Source: Hydractinia symbiolongicarpus | Lineage: Eukaryota > Cnidaria > Hydrozoa > Anthoathecata > Hydractiniidae | Length of the DNA stretch: 64,000 bases | Assembly (NCBI RefSeq): GCF_029227915.1 | Contig: NC_079886.1 | Location: 3,658,001-3,722,000 of the forward strand | Reading direction: 5' to 3' | Shown: positions 8,581 through 20,400 of the stretch, one piece after another | How positions within the stretch are numbered: the stretch's first letter is position 1 | Layout: every line of letters starts with the position of its first letter | Made by a program: the position numbers and the translations under genes | Notes under the pieces: generated by a model | The model's input: the letters and a program-made list of their open reading frames with translations, nothing else | What the model was told of the DNA's origin: nothing | Databases searched by the model: none

Positions 8581-11191
8581 TTTATAAATATGATAATTGA
8601 GACAATTGGACTCCAAGAAATAACAATGTTCTGAATTTGACATGATTGCTAGAACTCAGCGATTACACTGGGCGCTGTGATAGCGCTTCATTTAAAAATG
8701 CACATAAATAAGTCATTTTTTACTGTAGGACCAATCCTAGCCTTTATCGCATGCTAAAGAAATTGAGACAGTTTCAAAAACTACATTTCATTGACTTTCT
8801 AACGGTATCAGTCCGTTTCTGTTACAACGGTTGCGTCACATATTCGTACCAACATGTGATTAGTGATATTTTTCTGATAATACTAGGTTGTATCGCTTTT
8901 AACACTGAAACGATTGACTGTGGGGCTTAATTGAACTGATTTTGGACTTTAACTTTATAAATGTGATAATTGAAACAATTGGACTCCAAGAAATAACATT
9001 GTTCTGAATTTGAAATGATTGCTAGAACACAGCAATTACACTGGGCGTTGTGGTAGCGCTTCATTTAAAAATGCAGATAAATAAGTCATTTTTACTGTAT
9101 AACCAATCCTAGCCGTTATCGCACGCTGAAGAAATAGAGACAGTTTCAATAACTACATTTCGTTGACTTTCTAACGGTATCAGTCCGCTTCAGTTACAAC
9201 GGTTGCGTCACTTATTCGTACCAACATTTATTTAGCGATATTTTACTGATATTACTAGGTTGCCTCGCCTTAAACAGTGAAACGATTGACTGTGGGTCTT
9301 AATTGAACTGATTTTGGACTGTGAGCTTACAAATGGGATGAATGAGACAATTGGATTCCATGAAATAACATTCTTCTTAAATTGGCATGATTGCCGGAAC
9401 TCAGCGATTAAAATGAGCGCTGTGGTAGCGCTTTATTTAAAAATGTAGATAAATATCTGATTTTTCACTGTAGGACCAATCCTAGCCGTTATCGCACGCT
9501 GAAGAAATTGAGACAGTTTCAAAAACTACATTTCATTGATTTTCTAACGGTATCAGTCCGTTTCAGTTACAACAGTTGCGTCAAATATTCGTACCAACAT
9601 GGTATTTAGCGATATTTTTCTGATATTACCAGGTTGCATCGCTTTTAACAGTGAAACGATTGACTGTAGGACTTACTTGAACTGATTTTGTACTTTAACT
9701 TTATAAATGTGATAATTGAAACAATTGGACTCCATGAAATAACAATGTTCTGAATTTGACATAATTGCTAGAACTCAGCGATTACACTGGGCGCTGTGGT
9801 AGCGCTTCATTTAAAAATGCACATAAATAAGTCATTTTTTACTGTAGGACCAATCCTAGCCGTTATCGCACGCTGAAGAAATTGAGACAGTTTCAAAAAC
9901 TACATTTCATTGACTTTCTAACGGTATCAGTCCGTTTCTGTTACAACGGTTGCGTCACATATTCGTACCAACATGTGTTTAGTGATATTTTTCTGATATT
10001 ACTAGGTTGTATCGCTTTTAACAGTGAAACGATTGACTGTGGGGCTTAATTGAACTGATTTTGGACTTTAACTTTATAAGTGTGATAATTGAGACAATTG
10101 GACTTTAAGAAATAACAATGTTCTGAATTTGAAATGATTGCTAGAACACGGCAATTACACTGGGCGTTGTGGTAGCGCTTCATTTAAAAATGTAGATATG
10201 TAAGTCATTTTTTACTGTGGGACCAATCCTAGCCGTCATCGCACGCTGAAGAAATTGACACAGTTTCAAAAACTACATTTCTTCGACTTTCTAACGGTGT
10301 CAGCCCGTTTGAGTTACAACAGTTGGGTCACATTTTCGTACCAACATGTATTTAGCGATAATTTTCTGATATTACTAGGTTGCATCGCTTTTAACAGTGA
10401 AACGATTGACTGTGGGATTTAATTGAACTGATTTTGGACTGTGACCTTACAAATGTGATGAATGAGACAATTGGACTACATGAATTACCATTCTTCTTAA
10501 ATTGGCATGATTGAAGGAACTCAGCGGTTAAACTGGGCGCCGTGGTAGTGCTTGATTTAAAAATGTGGATATATAAGTCATTTTTTTCTGTGGGACCAAT
10601 CCTAGCCGCTATCGCACGCCGAAGAAGTTGAGACATTTTTGAAAACTACATTTCGTTGACTTTCTAACGGTATCAGTCCGCTTCAGTTACAACGGTTGCG
10701 TCACTTATTCGTACCAACATTTATTTAGCGATATTTTTCTGATATTACTAGGTTGCCTCGCCTTAAACAGTGAAACGATTGACTGTGGGTCTTAATTGAA
10801 CTGATTTTGGACTGTGAGCTTACAAATGTGATGAATGAGACAATTGGATTCCATGAAATAACATTCTTCTTAAATTGGCATGATTGCCGGAACTCAGCGA
10901 TTAAAATGAGCGCTGTGGTAGCGCTTAATTTAAAAGTGTAGATATATTAGTCATTTTTTACTGTATAACCAATCCTAGCCGTTATCGCACGCTGAAGAAA
11001 TAGAGACAGTTTCAATAACCACATTTCGTTGACTTTCTAACGGTATCAGTCCGCTTCAGTTACAACGGTTGCGTCACTTTTTCGTACCAACATTTATTTA
11101 GCGATATTTTTCTGATATTACTAGGTTGCATCGCTTTTAACAGTGAAGTGATTGACTGTGGGACTTAATTCAACTGATTTTGGACTGCGAC

Positions 11192-11564
11192 CTTACAAAT
11201 GTGATGAATGAGACAATTGGACTCCATGAAATATCATTCTTCTTAAATTGGCATGGTTGCCGGAACTCAGCGGTTAAACTGGGCGCCGTGGTAGCGCTTG
11301 ATTTAAAAATGTGGATATATAAGTCATTTTTTACTGTGGGACCAATCCTAGCCGCTATCGCACGCCGAAGAAGTTGAGACATTTTCAAAAATTACATTTC
11401 ATATACTTTCTAACGGTATCAGTCCGTTTCAGTTAGAACGCTTGGGTCACATTTTCGTTCCAACATGTATTTAGCGATATTTTTCTGATATTACTAGGTT
11501 GCATCGCTTTTAACACTGAAACAATTGACTGTGGGACTTAATTGAACTCATTTTGGACTGTGAC
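11192..11564. repeat. Class F monomer with open frames on both strands
   Basis: F differs from D by 'gcgaccttac', 'gcggttaaactgggcgcc', 'gtggatatataag', 'gccgctatcgcacgccg' and 'gaagttgagacatttt'. These changes remove stop codons, leaving 65 codons open from a TTG at 11180 to 11377 on +, and 72 codons from 11388 down to 11170 on -. Related units are 10446 (partial, 81 codons open on -, 10636-10391), 38699 (partial) and 40566 (65 codons, 40554-40751, again from TTG). The + frames have no ATG start, span monomer junctions, and show no domain I recognise. I call this a monomer variant, not a gene. Confidence 0.82.
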
Positions 11565-11881
11565 CTAACAAATGTGATGAATGAGACAATTTGACTCCAT
11601 GAAATAACATTCTCCTTAAATTGGCATGATTGCCGGTACTCAGCGATTACACTGGGCGCTGTGGCTGCGCTTCATTTAAAAGTGTAGATATATTAGTCAT
11701 TTTTTACTGTGGGACCAGTCCTAGCCGTTATCGCACGCTGAAGAAATTGAGACAACGGTTGCGTGACATATTCGTACCAACATGTGTTTAGCGATATTTC
11801 TCTGACATTACTGGGTTGTATCACTTTTAACAGTGAAGCGAATGACTGTGGGACTTAATTAAACTGATTGTGGACTTTAAC
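11565..11881. repeat. Class G monomer with 56 bp internal deletion
   Basis: It starts 'cctaacaaatgtgatg', the G signature seen again at 40939. The sequence jumps from 'gaaattgagac' to 'aacggttgcgtgac' near 11755, missing the 56 bp from 'agtttcaaaaac' to 'ctgttac'. The unit is 317 bp instead of 373. A short 'aca' repeat on each side of the junction could have guided the deletion. Confidence 0.88.
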
Positions 11882-12179
11882 TCTATAAGTGTGATAATTG
11901 AGAAAATTGAACTCCAAGAAATAACAATGTTCTGAATTCATTTTTTACTTTAGGACCAATCCTAGCCGTTATCGCACGCTGAAGAAATTGAGACAGTTTC
12001 AAAAACTACATTTCATTGACTTTCTAACGGTATCAGTCCGTTTCAGTTACAACAGTTGCGTCAAATATTCGTACCAACATGGAATTTAGCGATATTTTTC
12101 TGATATTACTAGGTTGCATCGCTTTTAACAGTGAAACGATTGACTGTAGGACCTACTTGAACTGATTTTGGACTTTAAC
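11882..12179. repeat. A' monomer with 76 bp deletion
   Basis: The sequence runs 'gttctgaatt' directly into 'cattttttacttt' at 11938/11939, removing 76 bp, including the dyad region. The unit is 298 bp. It is the only unit I found that lacks the dyad by deletion. The junction creates a GAATTC at 11934-11939. It directly follows the deleted G unit. Confidence 0.88.
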
Positions 12180-15100
12180 TTTATAAATGTGATAATTGAA
12201 ACTATTGGACTCCATGAAATAACATTCTTCTTAAATTAGTATGATTGACGGAACTCAGCGATTACACTGGGCGCTGTGGTAGCGCTTCATTTAAAAATGT
12301 AGATATGTAAGTCATTTTTTACTGTGGGACCAATCCTAGCCGTTATCGCACGCTGAAGAAATTGAGACAGCTTCAAAAACTACTTTCATTGACTTTCTAA
12401 CGGTGTCAGCCTGTTTGAGTTATGACAGTTGGATCACATTTTTGTACCAACATGTATTTAGCGATATTTTTCTGATATTACTAGGTTGCATCGCTTTTAA
12501 CAGTGAAACGATTGACTGCAGGACTTAATTGAACTTATTTTGGACTTTAACTTTATAAATGTGATAATTGAGACAATTGGACTCCAAGAAATAACAATGT
12601 TCTGAATTTGACATGATTGCTAGAACTCAGCGATTACACTGGGCGCTGTGGTAGCGCTTCATTTAAAAATGCACATAAATAAGTCATTTTTTACTGTAGG
12701 ACCAATCCTAGCCGTTATCGCACGCTGAAGAAATTGAGATAGTTTCAAAAACTACATTTCATTGACTTTCTAACGGTATCAGTCCTTTTCTGTTACAACG
12801 GTTGCGTCACATATTCGTACCAACATGTGTGTAGTGATATTTTTCTGATATTACTAGGTTGTATCGCTTTTAACAGTGAAACGATTGACTGTGGGGCTTA
12901 ATTGAACTGATTTTGGACTTTAACTTTATAAGTGTGATAATTGAGACAATTGGACTCCAAGAAATAACAATGTTCTGAATTTGAAATGATTGCTAGAACA
13001 CAGCAATTACACTGGGCGTTGTGGTAGCGCTTCATTTAAAAATGCAGATAAATAAGTCATTTTCTACTGTATAACCAATCCTAGCCGTTATGGCACGCTG
13101 AAGAAATAGAGACAGTTTCAATAACTACATTTCGTTGACTTTCTAACGGTATCAGTCCGCTTCAGTTACAACGGTTGCGTCACTTTTTCGTACCAACATT
13201 TATTCAGCAATATTTTTCTGATATTACTAGGTTGCATCGCTTTTAACAGTGAAACGATTGACTGTGGGACTTACTTGAACTGATTTTGGACTTTAACTTT
13301 ATAAATGTGATAATTGAAACAATTGGACTCCATGCAATCGCATTCTTCTTAAAATGGCATGATTGACGGAACTCAGCGAGTACACTGGGCGCTGTGGTAG
13401 TGCTTCATTTAAAAATGTAGATATGTAAGTCATTTTTTACTGTGGGACCAATCCTAGCCGTCATCGCACGCTGAAGAAATTGAGACAGTTTCAAAAACTA
13501 CATTTCTTTGACTTTCTAACGGTGTCAGCCCGTTTGAGTTACAACAGTTGGGTCACATTTTCGTACCAACATGTATTTAGCGATAATTTTCTGATATTAC
13601 TAGGTTGCATCGCTTTTAACAGTGAAACGATTGACTGTGGGATTTAATTGAACTGATTTTGGACTGTGACCTTACAAATGTGATGAATGAGACAATTGGA
13701 CTACATAAATTACCATTCTTCTTAAATTGGCATGAGTGACGGAACTCAGCGATTACACTGGGCGCTGTGGTACCGCTTCATTTAATAATGTAGATAAATA
13801 AGTCACTTTTTACTGTGGGTCCAATCCTACCCGTTATCGCACGCTGAAGTAATTGAGACAGTTTCAAAAACTACATTTCATTGACTTTCTAACGGTATCA
13901 GTCCGTTTCAGTTACAACGGTTGCGTCACATATTCGTACCAACATATATTTATCGATATTTTTCTGATATTACTAGGTTGCCTCGCCTTAAACAGTGAAA
14001 CGATTGACTGTGGGGCTTAATTGAACTGATTTTGAACTTTAACTTTATAAGTGTGATAATTGAGACAATTGGACTCCAAGAAATAACAATGTTCTGAATT
14101 TGAAATGATTGCTAGAACACAGCAATTACACTGGGCGTTGTGGCAGCGCTTCATTTAAAAATGCAGATAAATAAGTCATTTTTTACTGTATAACCAATCC
14201 TAGCCGTTATCGCACGCTGAAGAAATAGAGACAGTTTCAATAACTACATTTCGTTGACTTTCTAACGGTATCAGTCCGCTTCAGTTACAACGGTTGCGTC
14301 ACTTATTCGTACCAACATTTATTTAGCGATATTTTTCTGATATTACTAGGTTGCCTCACCTTAAACAGTGAAACGATTGACTGTGAGTCTTAATTGAACT
14401 GATTTTGGACTGTGAGCTTACAAATGTGATGAATGAGACAATTGGATTCCATGAAATAACATTCTTCTTAAATTAGCATGATTGCCGGAACTCAGCGATT
14501 AAAATGAGCGCTGTGGTAGCGCTTTATTTAAAAATGTAGATAAATAACTCATTTTTTACTGTAGGACCAATCCTAGCCGTTATCGCACGCTGAAGAAATT
14601 GAGACAGTTTCAAAAACTACATTTCATTGACTTTCTAACGGTATCAGTCCGTTTCAGTTACAACAGTTGCGTCAAATATTCTTACCAACCTGGTATTTAG
14701 CGATATTTTTCTGATATTACTAGGTTGCATCGCTTTTAACAGTGAAACGATTGACTGTAGGACTTACTTGAACTGATTTTGGACTTCAACTTTATAAATG
14801 TGATAATTGAAACAATTGGACTCCATGAAATAACATTCTTCTTAAATTAGCATGATTGACGGAACTCAGCGATTACACTGGGCGCTGTTGTAGCGCTTCA
14901 TTTAAAAATGTAGATATGTAAGTCATTTTTTACTGTGGGACCAATCCTAGCCGTTATCGCACGCTGAAGAAATTGAGACAGTTTCAAAAACTACTTTCAT
15001 TGACTTTCTAACGGTGTCAGCCCGTTTGAGTTATGACAGTTGGATCACATTTTTGTACCAACATGTATTTAGCGATATTTTTCTGATATTACTAGGTTGA

Positions 15101-17401
15101 ATCGCTTTTAACAGTGAAACGATTGACTGCAGGACTTACTTGAACTTATTTTGGACTTTAACTTTATAAATGTGATAATTGAGACAATTGGACTCCAAGA
15201 AATAACAATGTTCTGAATTTGACATGATTGCTAGAACTCAGCGATTACACTGGGCGCTGTGGTAGCGCTTCATTTAAAAATGCACATAAATAAGTCATTT
15301 TTTACTGTAGGACCAATCCTAGCCGTTATCGCACGCTGAAGAAATTGAGACAGTTTCAAAAACTACATTTCATTGACTTTCTAACGGTATCAGTCCGTTT
15401 CTGTTACAACGGTTGCGTCACATATTCGTACCAACATGTATTTAGCGATATTTTTCTGATATTACTAGGTTGCATCGCTTTTAACAGTGAAACGATTGAC
15501 TGCAGGACTTAATTGAACTTATTTTGGACTTTAACTTTATAAATGTGATAATTGAGACAATTGGACTCCAAGAAATAACAATGTTCTGAATTTGACATGA
15601 TTGCTAGAACTCAGCGATTACACTGGGCGCTGTGGTAGCGCTTCATTTAAAAATGCACATAAATAAGTCATTTTTTACTGTAGGACCAATCCTAGCCGTT
15701 ATCGCACGCTGAAGAAATTGAGACAGTTTCAAAAACTACATTTCATTGACTTTCTAACGGTATCAGTCCGTTTCTGTTACAACGGTTGCGTCACATATTC
15801 GTACCAACATGTGTGTAGTGATATTTTTCTGATATTACTAGGTTGTATTGCTTTTAACAGTGAAACGATTGACTGTGGGGCTTAATTGAACTGATTTTGG
15901 ACTTTAACTTTATAAGTGTGATAATTGATACAATTGGACTCCAAGAAATAACAATGTTCTGAATTTGAAATGATTGCTAGAACACAGCAATTACACTGGG
16001 CGTTGTGGTAGCGCTTCAATTAAAAATGCAGATAAATAAGTCATTTTCTGCTGTATAACCAATCGTAGCCGTTATCGCACGCTAAAGAAATAGAGACAGT
16101 TTCAATAACTACATTTCTTTGACTTTCTAACGGTGTCAGCGCGTTTGAGTTACAACAGTTGGGTCACATTTTCGTACCAACATGTATTTAGCGATAATTT
16201 TCTGATATTACTAGGTTGCATCGCTTTTAACAGTGAAACGATTGACTGTGGGATTTAATTGAACTGATTTTGGACTTTAACTCTATAAGTGTGATAATTG
16301 AGAAAATTGAATTCCAAGAAATAACAATGTTCTGAATTTGACATGATTGCTAGAACTCAGCGATTACACTGGGCTCTGTGGTAGCGCTTCATTTAAAAAT
16401 GCAGATGAATAAGTTATTTTTTACTGTGGGTCCAATCCTACCCGTTATCGCACGCTGAAGAAATTGAGACAGTTTCAAAAACTACATTTCATTGACTTTC
16501 TAACGGTATCAGTCCGTTTCAGTTACAACGGTTGCGTCACATATTCGTACCAACATATATTTATCAATATTTTTCTGATATTACTAGGTTGCCTCGCCTT
16601 AAACAGTGAAACGATTGACTGTGGGACTTAATTGAACTGATTTTGGACTTTAACTTTATAAGTGTGATAATTGAGACAATTGGACACCAAAAAATAACAA
16701 TGTTCTGAATTTGACATGATTGCTAGAACTCAGCGATTACACTGGGCGCTGTGGTAGCGCTTCATTTAAAAATGCACATAAATAAGTCATTTTTTACTGT
16801 AGGACCAATCCTAGCCGTTATCGCACGCTGAAGAAATTGAGACAGTTTCAAAAACTACATTTCATTGACTTTCTAACGGTATCAGTCCGTTTCAGTTACA
16901 ACAGTTGCGTCAAATATTCGTACCAACATAGTATTTAGCGATATTTTTCTGATATTACTAGGTTGCATCGCTTTTAACAGTGAAACGATTGACTGCAGGA
17001 CTTAATTGAACTAATTTTGGACTTTAACTTTATAAGTGTGATAATTGAGACAATTGGACTCCAAGAAATAACAATGTTCTGAATTTGAAATGATTGCAAG
17101 AACACAGCAATTACACTGGGCGTTGTGGTAGCGCTTCATTTAAAAATGCAGATAAATAACTCATTTTTTACTGTATAACCATTCCTAGCCGTTATCGCAC
17201 GCTGAAGAAATAGAGACAGTTTCAATAACTACATTTCGTTGACTTTCTAACGGTATCAGTCCGCTTCAGTTACAACGGTTGCGTCACTTATTCGTACCAA
17301 CATTTATTTAGCGATATTTTTCTGATATTACTTGGTTGCCTCGCCTTAAACAGTGAAACGATTGACTGTGGGTCTTAATTGAACTGATTTTGGACTGTGA
17401 G
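12180..17401. repeat. Mixed A-rich monomer block
   Basis: Monomer starts are 12180 (E), 12552 (A), 12925 (A'), 13298 (B), 13671 (C), 14044 (A'), 14417 (D), 14791 (E), 15163 (A), 15536 (A), 15909 (A'), 16282 (A'), 16655 (A'-like, 'gacaccaaaaaa') and 17029 (A'). Runs of A and A' dominate, with one relic B-C pair, the last complete B and C in the window. E-A-A' at 12180 and E-A-A-A' at 14791 are related, so 15536 looks like a duplicated A monomer. Confidence 0.88.
12925..13297. repeat. Class A' monomer (reference copy)
   Basis: A' is an A monomer with a 'tttataagtgtgataattg' start, 'aatttgaaatgattgctag', 'gaacacagcaattac' and 'gggcgttgtggtagcgc'. The change GGCGTTG weakens the dyad on the left arm. 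It usually follows a unit ending in 'gactgtggggcttaattg'. Repeats of this class run from 7461 to 53645 with local variants; in copies after about 39 kb it has 'gagaaaattgaactccaag'. Confidence 0.88.
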
Positions 17402-20400
17402 CTTACAAATGTGATGAATGAGACAATTGGATTCCATGAAATAACATTCTTCTTAAATTGGCATGATTGCCGGAACTCAGCAATTAAAATGAGCGCTGTG
17501 GTAGCGCTTTATTTAAAAATGTAGATAAATAACTCATTTTTTATTGTAGGACCAATCCTAGCCGTTATCGCACGCTGAAGAAATTGAGACAGTTTCAAAA
17601 ACTACATTTCATTGACTTTCTAACGGTATCAGTCCGTTTCAGTTACAACAGTTGCGTCAAATATTCGTACCAACATGGTATTTAGCGATATTTTTCTGAT
17701 ATTACTTGGTTGCCTCGCCTTAAACAGTGAAACGATTGACTGTGGGTCTTAATTGAACTGATTTTGGACTGTGAGCTTACAAATGTGATGAATGAGACAA
17801 TTGGATTCCATGAAATAACATTCTTCTTAAATTGGCATGATTGCCGGAACTCAGCGATTAAAATGAGCGCTGTGGTAGCGCTTTATTTAAAAATGTAGAT
17901 AAATAACTCATTTTTTACTGTAGGACCAATCCTAGCCGTTATCGCACGCTGAAGAAATTGAGACAGTTTCAAAAACTACATTTCATTGACTTTCTAACGG
18001 TATCAGTCCGTTTCAGTTACAACAGTTGCGTCAAATATTCGTACCAACATAGTATTTAGCGATATTTTTCTGATATTACTAGGTTGCATCGCTTTTAACA
18101 GTGAAACGATTGACTGCAGGACTTAATTGAACTAATTTTGGACTTTAACTTTATAAATGTGATAATTGAGACAATTGGACTCCAAGAAATAACAATGTTC
18201 TGAATTTGACATGATTGCTAGAACTCAGCGATTACACTGGGCGCTGTGGTAGCGCTTCATTTAAAAATGCACATAAATAAGTCATTTTTTACTGTAGGAC
18301 CAATCCTAGCCGTTATCGCACGCTGAAGAAATTGAGACAGTTTCAAAAACTACATTTCATTGACTTTCTAACGGTATCAGTCCGTTTGTGTTACAACGGT
18401 TGCGTCACATATACGCACCAACATGTGTTTAGTGATATTTTTCTGATATTACTAGGTTGTATCGCTTTTAACAGTGAAACGATTGACTGTGGGGCTTAAT
18501 TGAACTGATTTTGGACTTTAACTTTATAAGTGTGATAATTGAGACAATTGGACTCCATGAAATAACATTCTTCTTAAATTGGCATGATTGCCGGAACTCA
18601 GCGTTTAAAATGAGCGCTGTGGTAGCGCTTTATTTAAAAATGTAGATAAATAACTCATTTTTTACTGTAGGACCAATCCTAGCCGTTATCGCACGCTGAA
18701 GAAATTGAGACAGTTTCAAAAACTACATTTCATTGACTTTCTAACGGTATCAGTCCGTTTCAGTTACAACAGTTGCGTCAACTATTTGTACCAACATGGT
18801 ATTTAGCGATATTTTTCTGATATTACTTGGTTGCCTCGCCTTAAACAGTTAAACGATTGACTGTGGGTCTTAATTAAACTGATTTTGGACTGTGAGCTTA
18901 CAAATGTGATGAATGAGACAATTGGATTCCATGAAATAACATTATTCTTAAATTGGCATGATTGCCGGAACTCAGCGATTAAAATGAGCGCTGTGGTAGC
19001 GCTTTATTTAAAAATGTAGATAAATAACTCATTTTTTACTGTAGGACCAATCCTAGCCGTTATCGCACGCTGAAGAAATTGAGACAGTTTCAAAAACTAC
19101 ATTTCATTGACTTTCTAACGGTATCAGTCCGTTTCAGTTACAACAGTTGCGTCAAATATTCGTACCAACATAGTATTTAGCGATATTTTTCTGATATTAC
19201 TAGGTTGCATCGCTTTTAACAGTGAAACGATTGACTGCAGGACTTAATTGAACTAATTTTGGACTTTAACTTTATAAATGTGATAATTGAGACAATTGGA
19301 CTCCAAGAAATAACAATGTTCTTAATTTGACATGATTGCTAGAACTCAGCGATTACACTGGGCGCTGTGGTAGCGCTTCATTTAAAAATGCACATAAATA
19401 AGTCATTTTTTACTGTAGGACCAATCCTAGCCGTTATCGCACGCTGAAGAAATTGAGACAGTTTCAAAAACTACATTTCATTGACTTTCTAACGGTATCA
19501 GTCCGTTTCTGTTACAACGGTTGCGTCACATATTCGTACCAACATGTGTTTAGTGATATTTTTCTGATATTACTAGGTTGTATCGCTTTTAACAGTGAAA
19601 CGATTGACTGTGGGGCTTAATTGAACTGATTTTGGACTTTAACTTTATAAGTGTGATAATTGAGACAATTGGACTCCAAGAAATAACAATGTTCTGAATT
19701 TGAAATGATTGCTAGAACACAGCAATTACACTGGGCGTTGTGGTAGCGCTTCATTTAAAAATGCAGATAAATAAGTCATTTTTTACTGTATAACCAATCC
19801 TAGCCGTTATAGCACGCTGAAGAAATAGAGACAGTTTCAATAACTACATTTCGTTGACTTTCTAACGGTATCAGTCCGCTTCAGTTACAACGGTTGCGTC
19901 ACTTATTCGTACCAACATTTATTTAGCGATAATTTTCTGATATTACTTGGTTGCCTCGCCTTAAACAGTGAAACGATTGACTGTGGGTCTTAATTGAACT
20001 GATTTTGGACTGTGAGCTTACAAATGTGATGAATGAGACAATTGGATTCCATGAAATAACATTCTTCTTAAATTGGCATAATTGCCGGAACTCAGCGATT
20101 AAAATGAGCGCTGTGGTAGCGCTTTATTTAAAAATGTAGATAAATAACTCATTTTTTACTGTAGGACCAATCCTAGCCGTTATCGCACGCTGAAGAAATT
20201 GAGACAGTTTCAAAAACTACATTTCATTGACTTTCTAACGGTATCAGTCCGTTTCAGTTACAACAGTTGCGTCAACTATTCGTACCAACATGGTATTTAG
20301 CGATATTTTTCTGATATTACTTGGTTGCCTCGCCTTAAACAGTGAAACGATTGACTGTGGGTCTTAATTGAACTGATTTTGGACTGTGAGCTTACAAATG

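Larger units (their letters stand above)
8581..12179. repeat. Mixed, partly deleted monomer block
   Basis: No regular HOR here. Monomer starts are 8581 (A), 8954 (A'), 9326 (D), 9700 (E start then A), 10073 (A'), 10446 (C/F mosaic), 10819 (D), 11192 (F), 11565 (G, deleted) and 11882 (A', deleted). Adjacent units differ more from each other than in the flanking HOR blocks, and two deletions sit side by side. This looks like an older or less homogenised boundary between the 5-mer domain and the next domain. Confidence 0.88.

Noticed and set aside
10391-10636. 81-codon - strand ORF, and the related 72-codon one at 11170-11388
   Set aside because: They are the reverse frame of the same F-type sequence that is open on the + strand. 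No promoter, intron signal or domain is visible, and other monomers have stops here.
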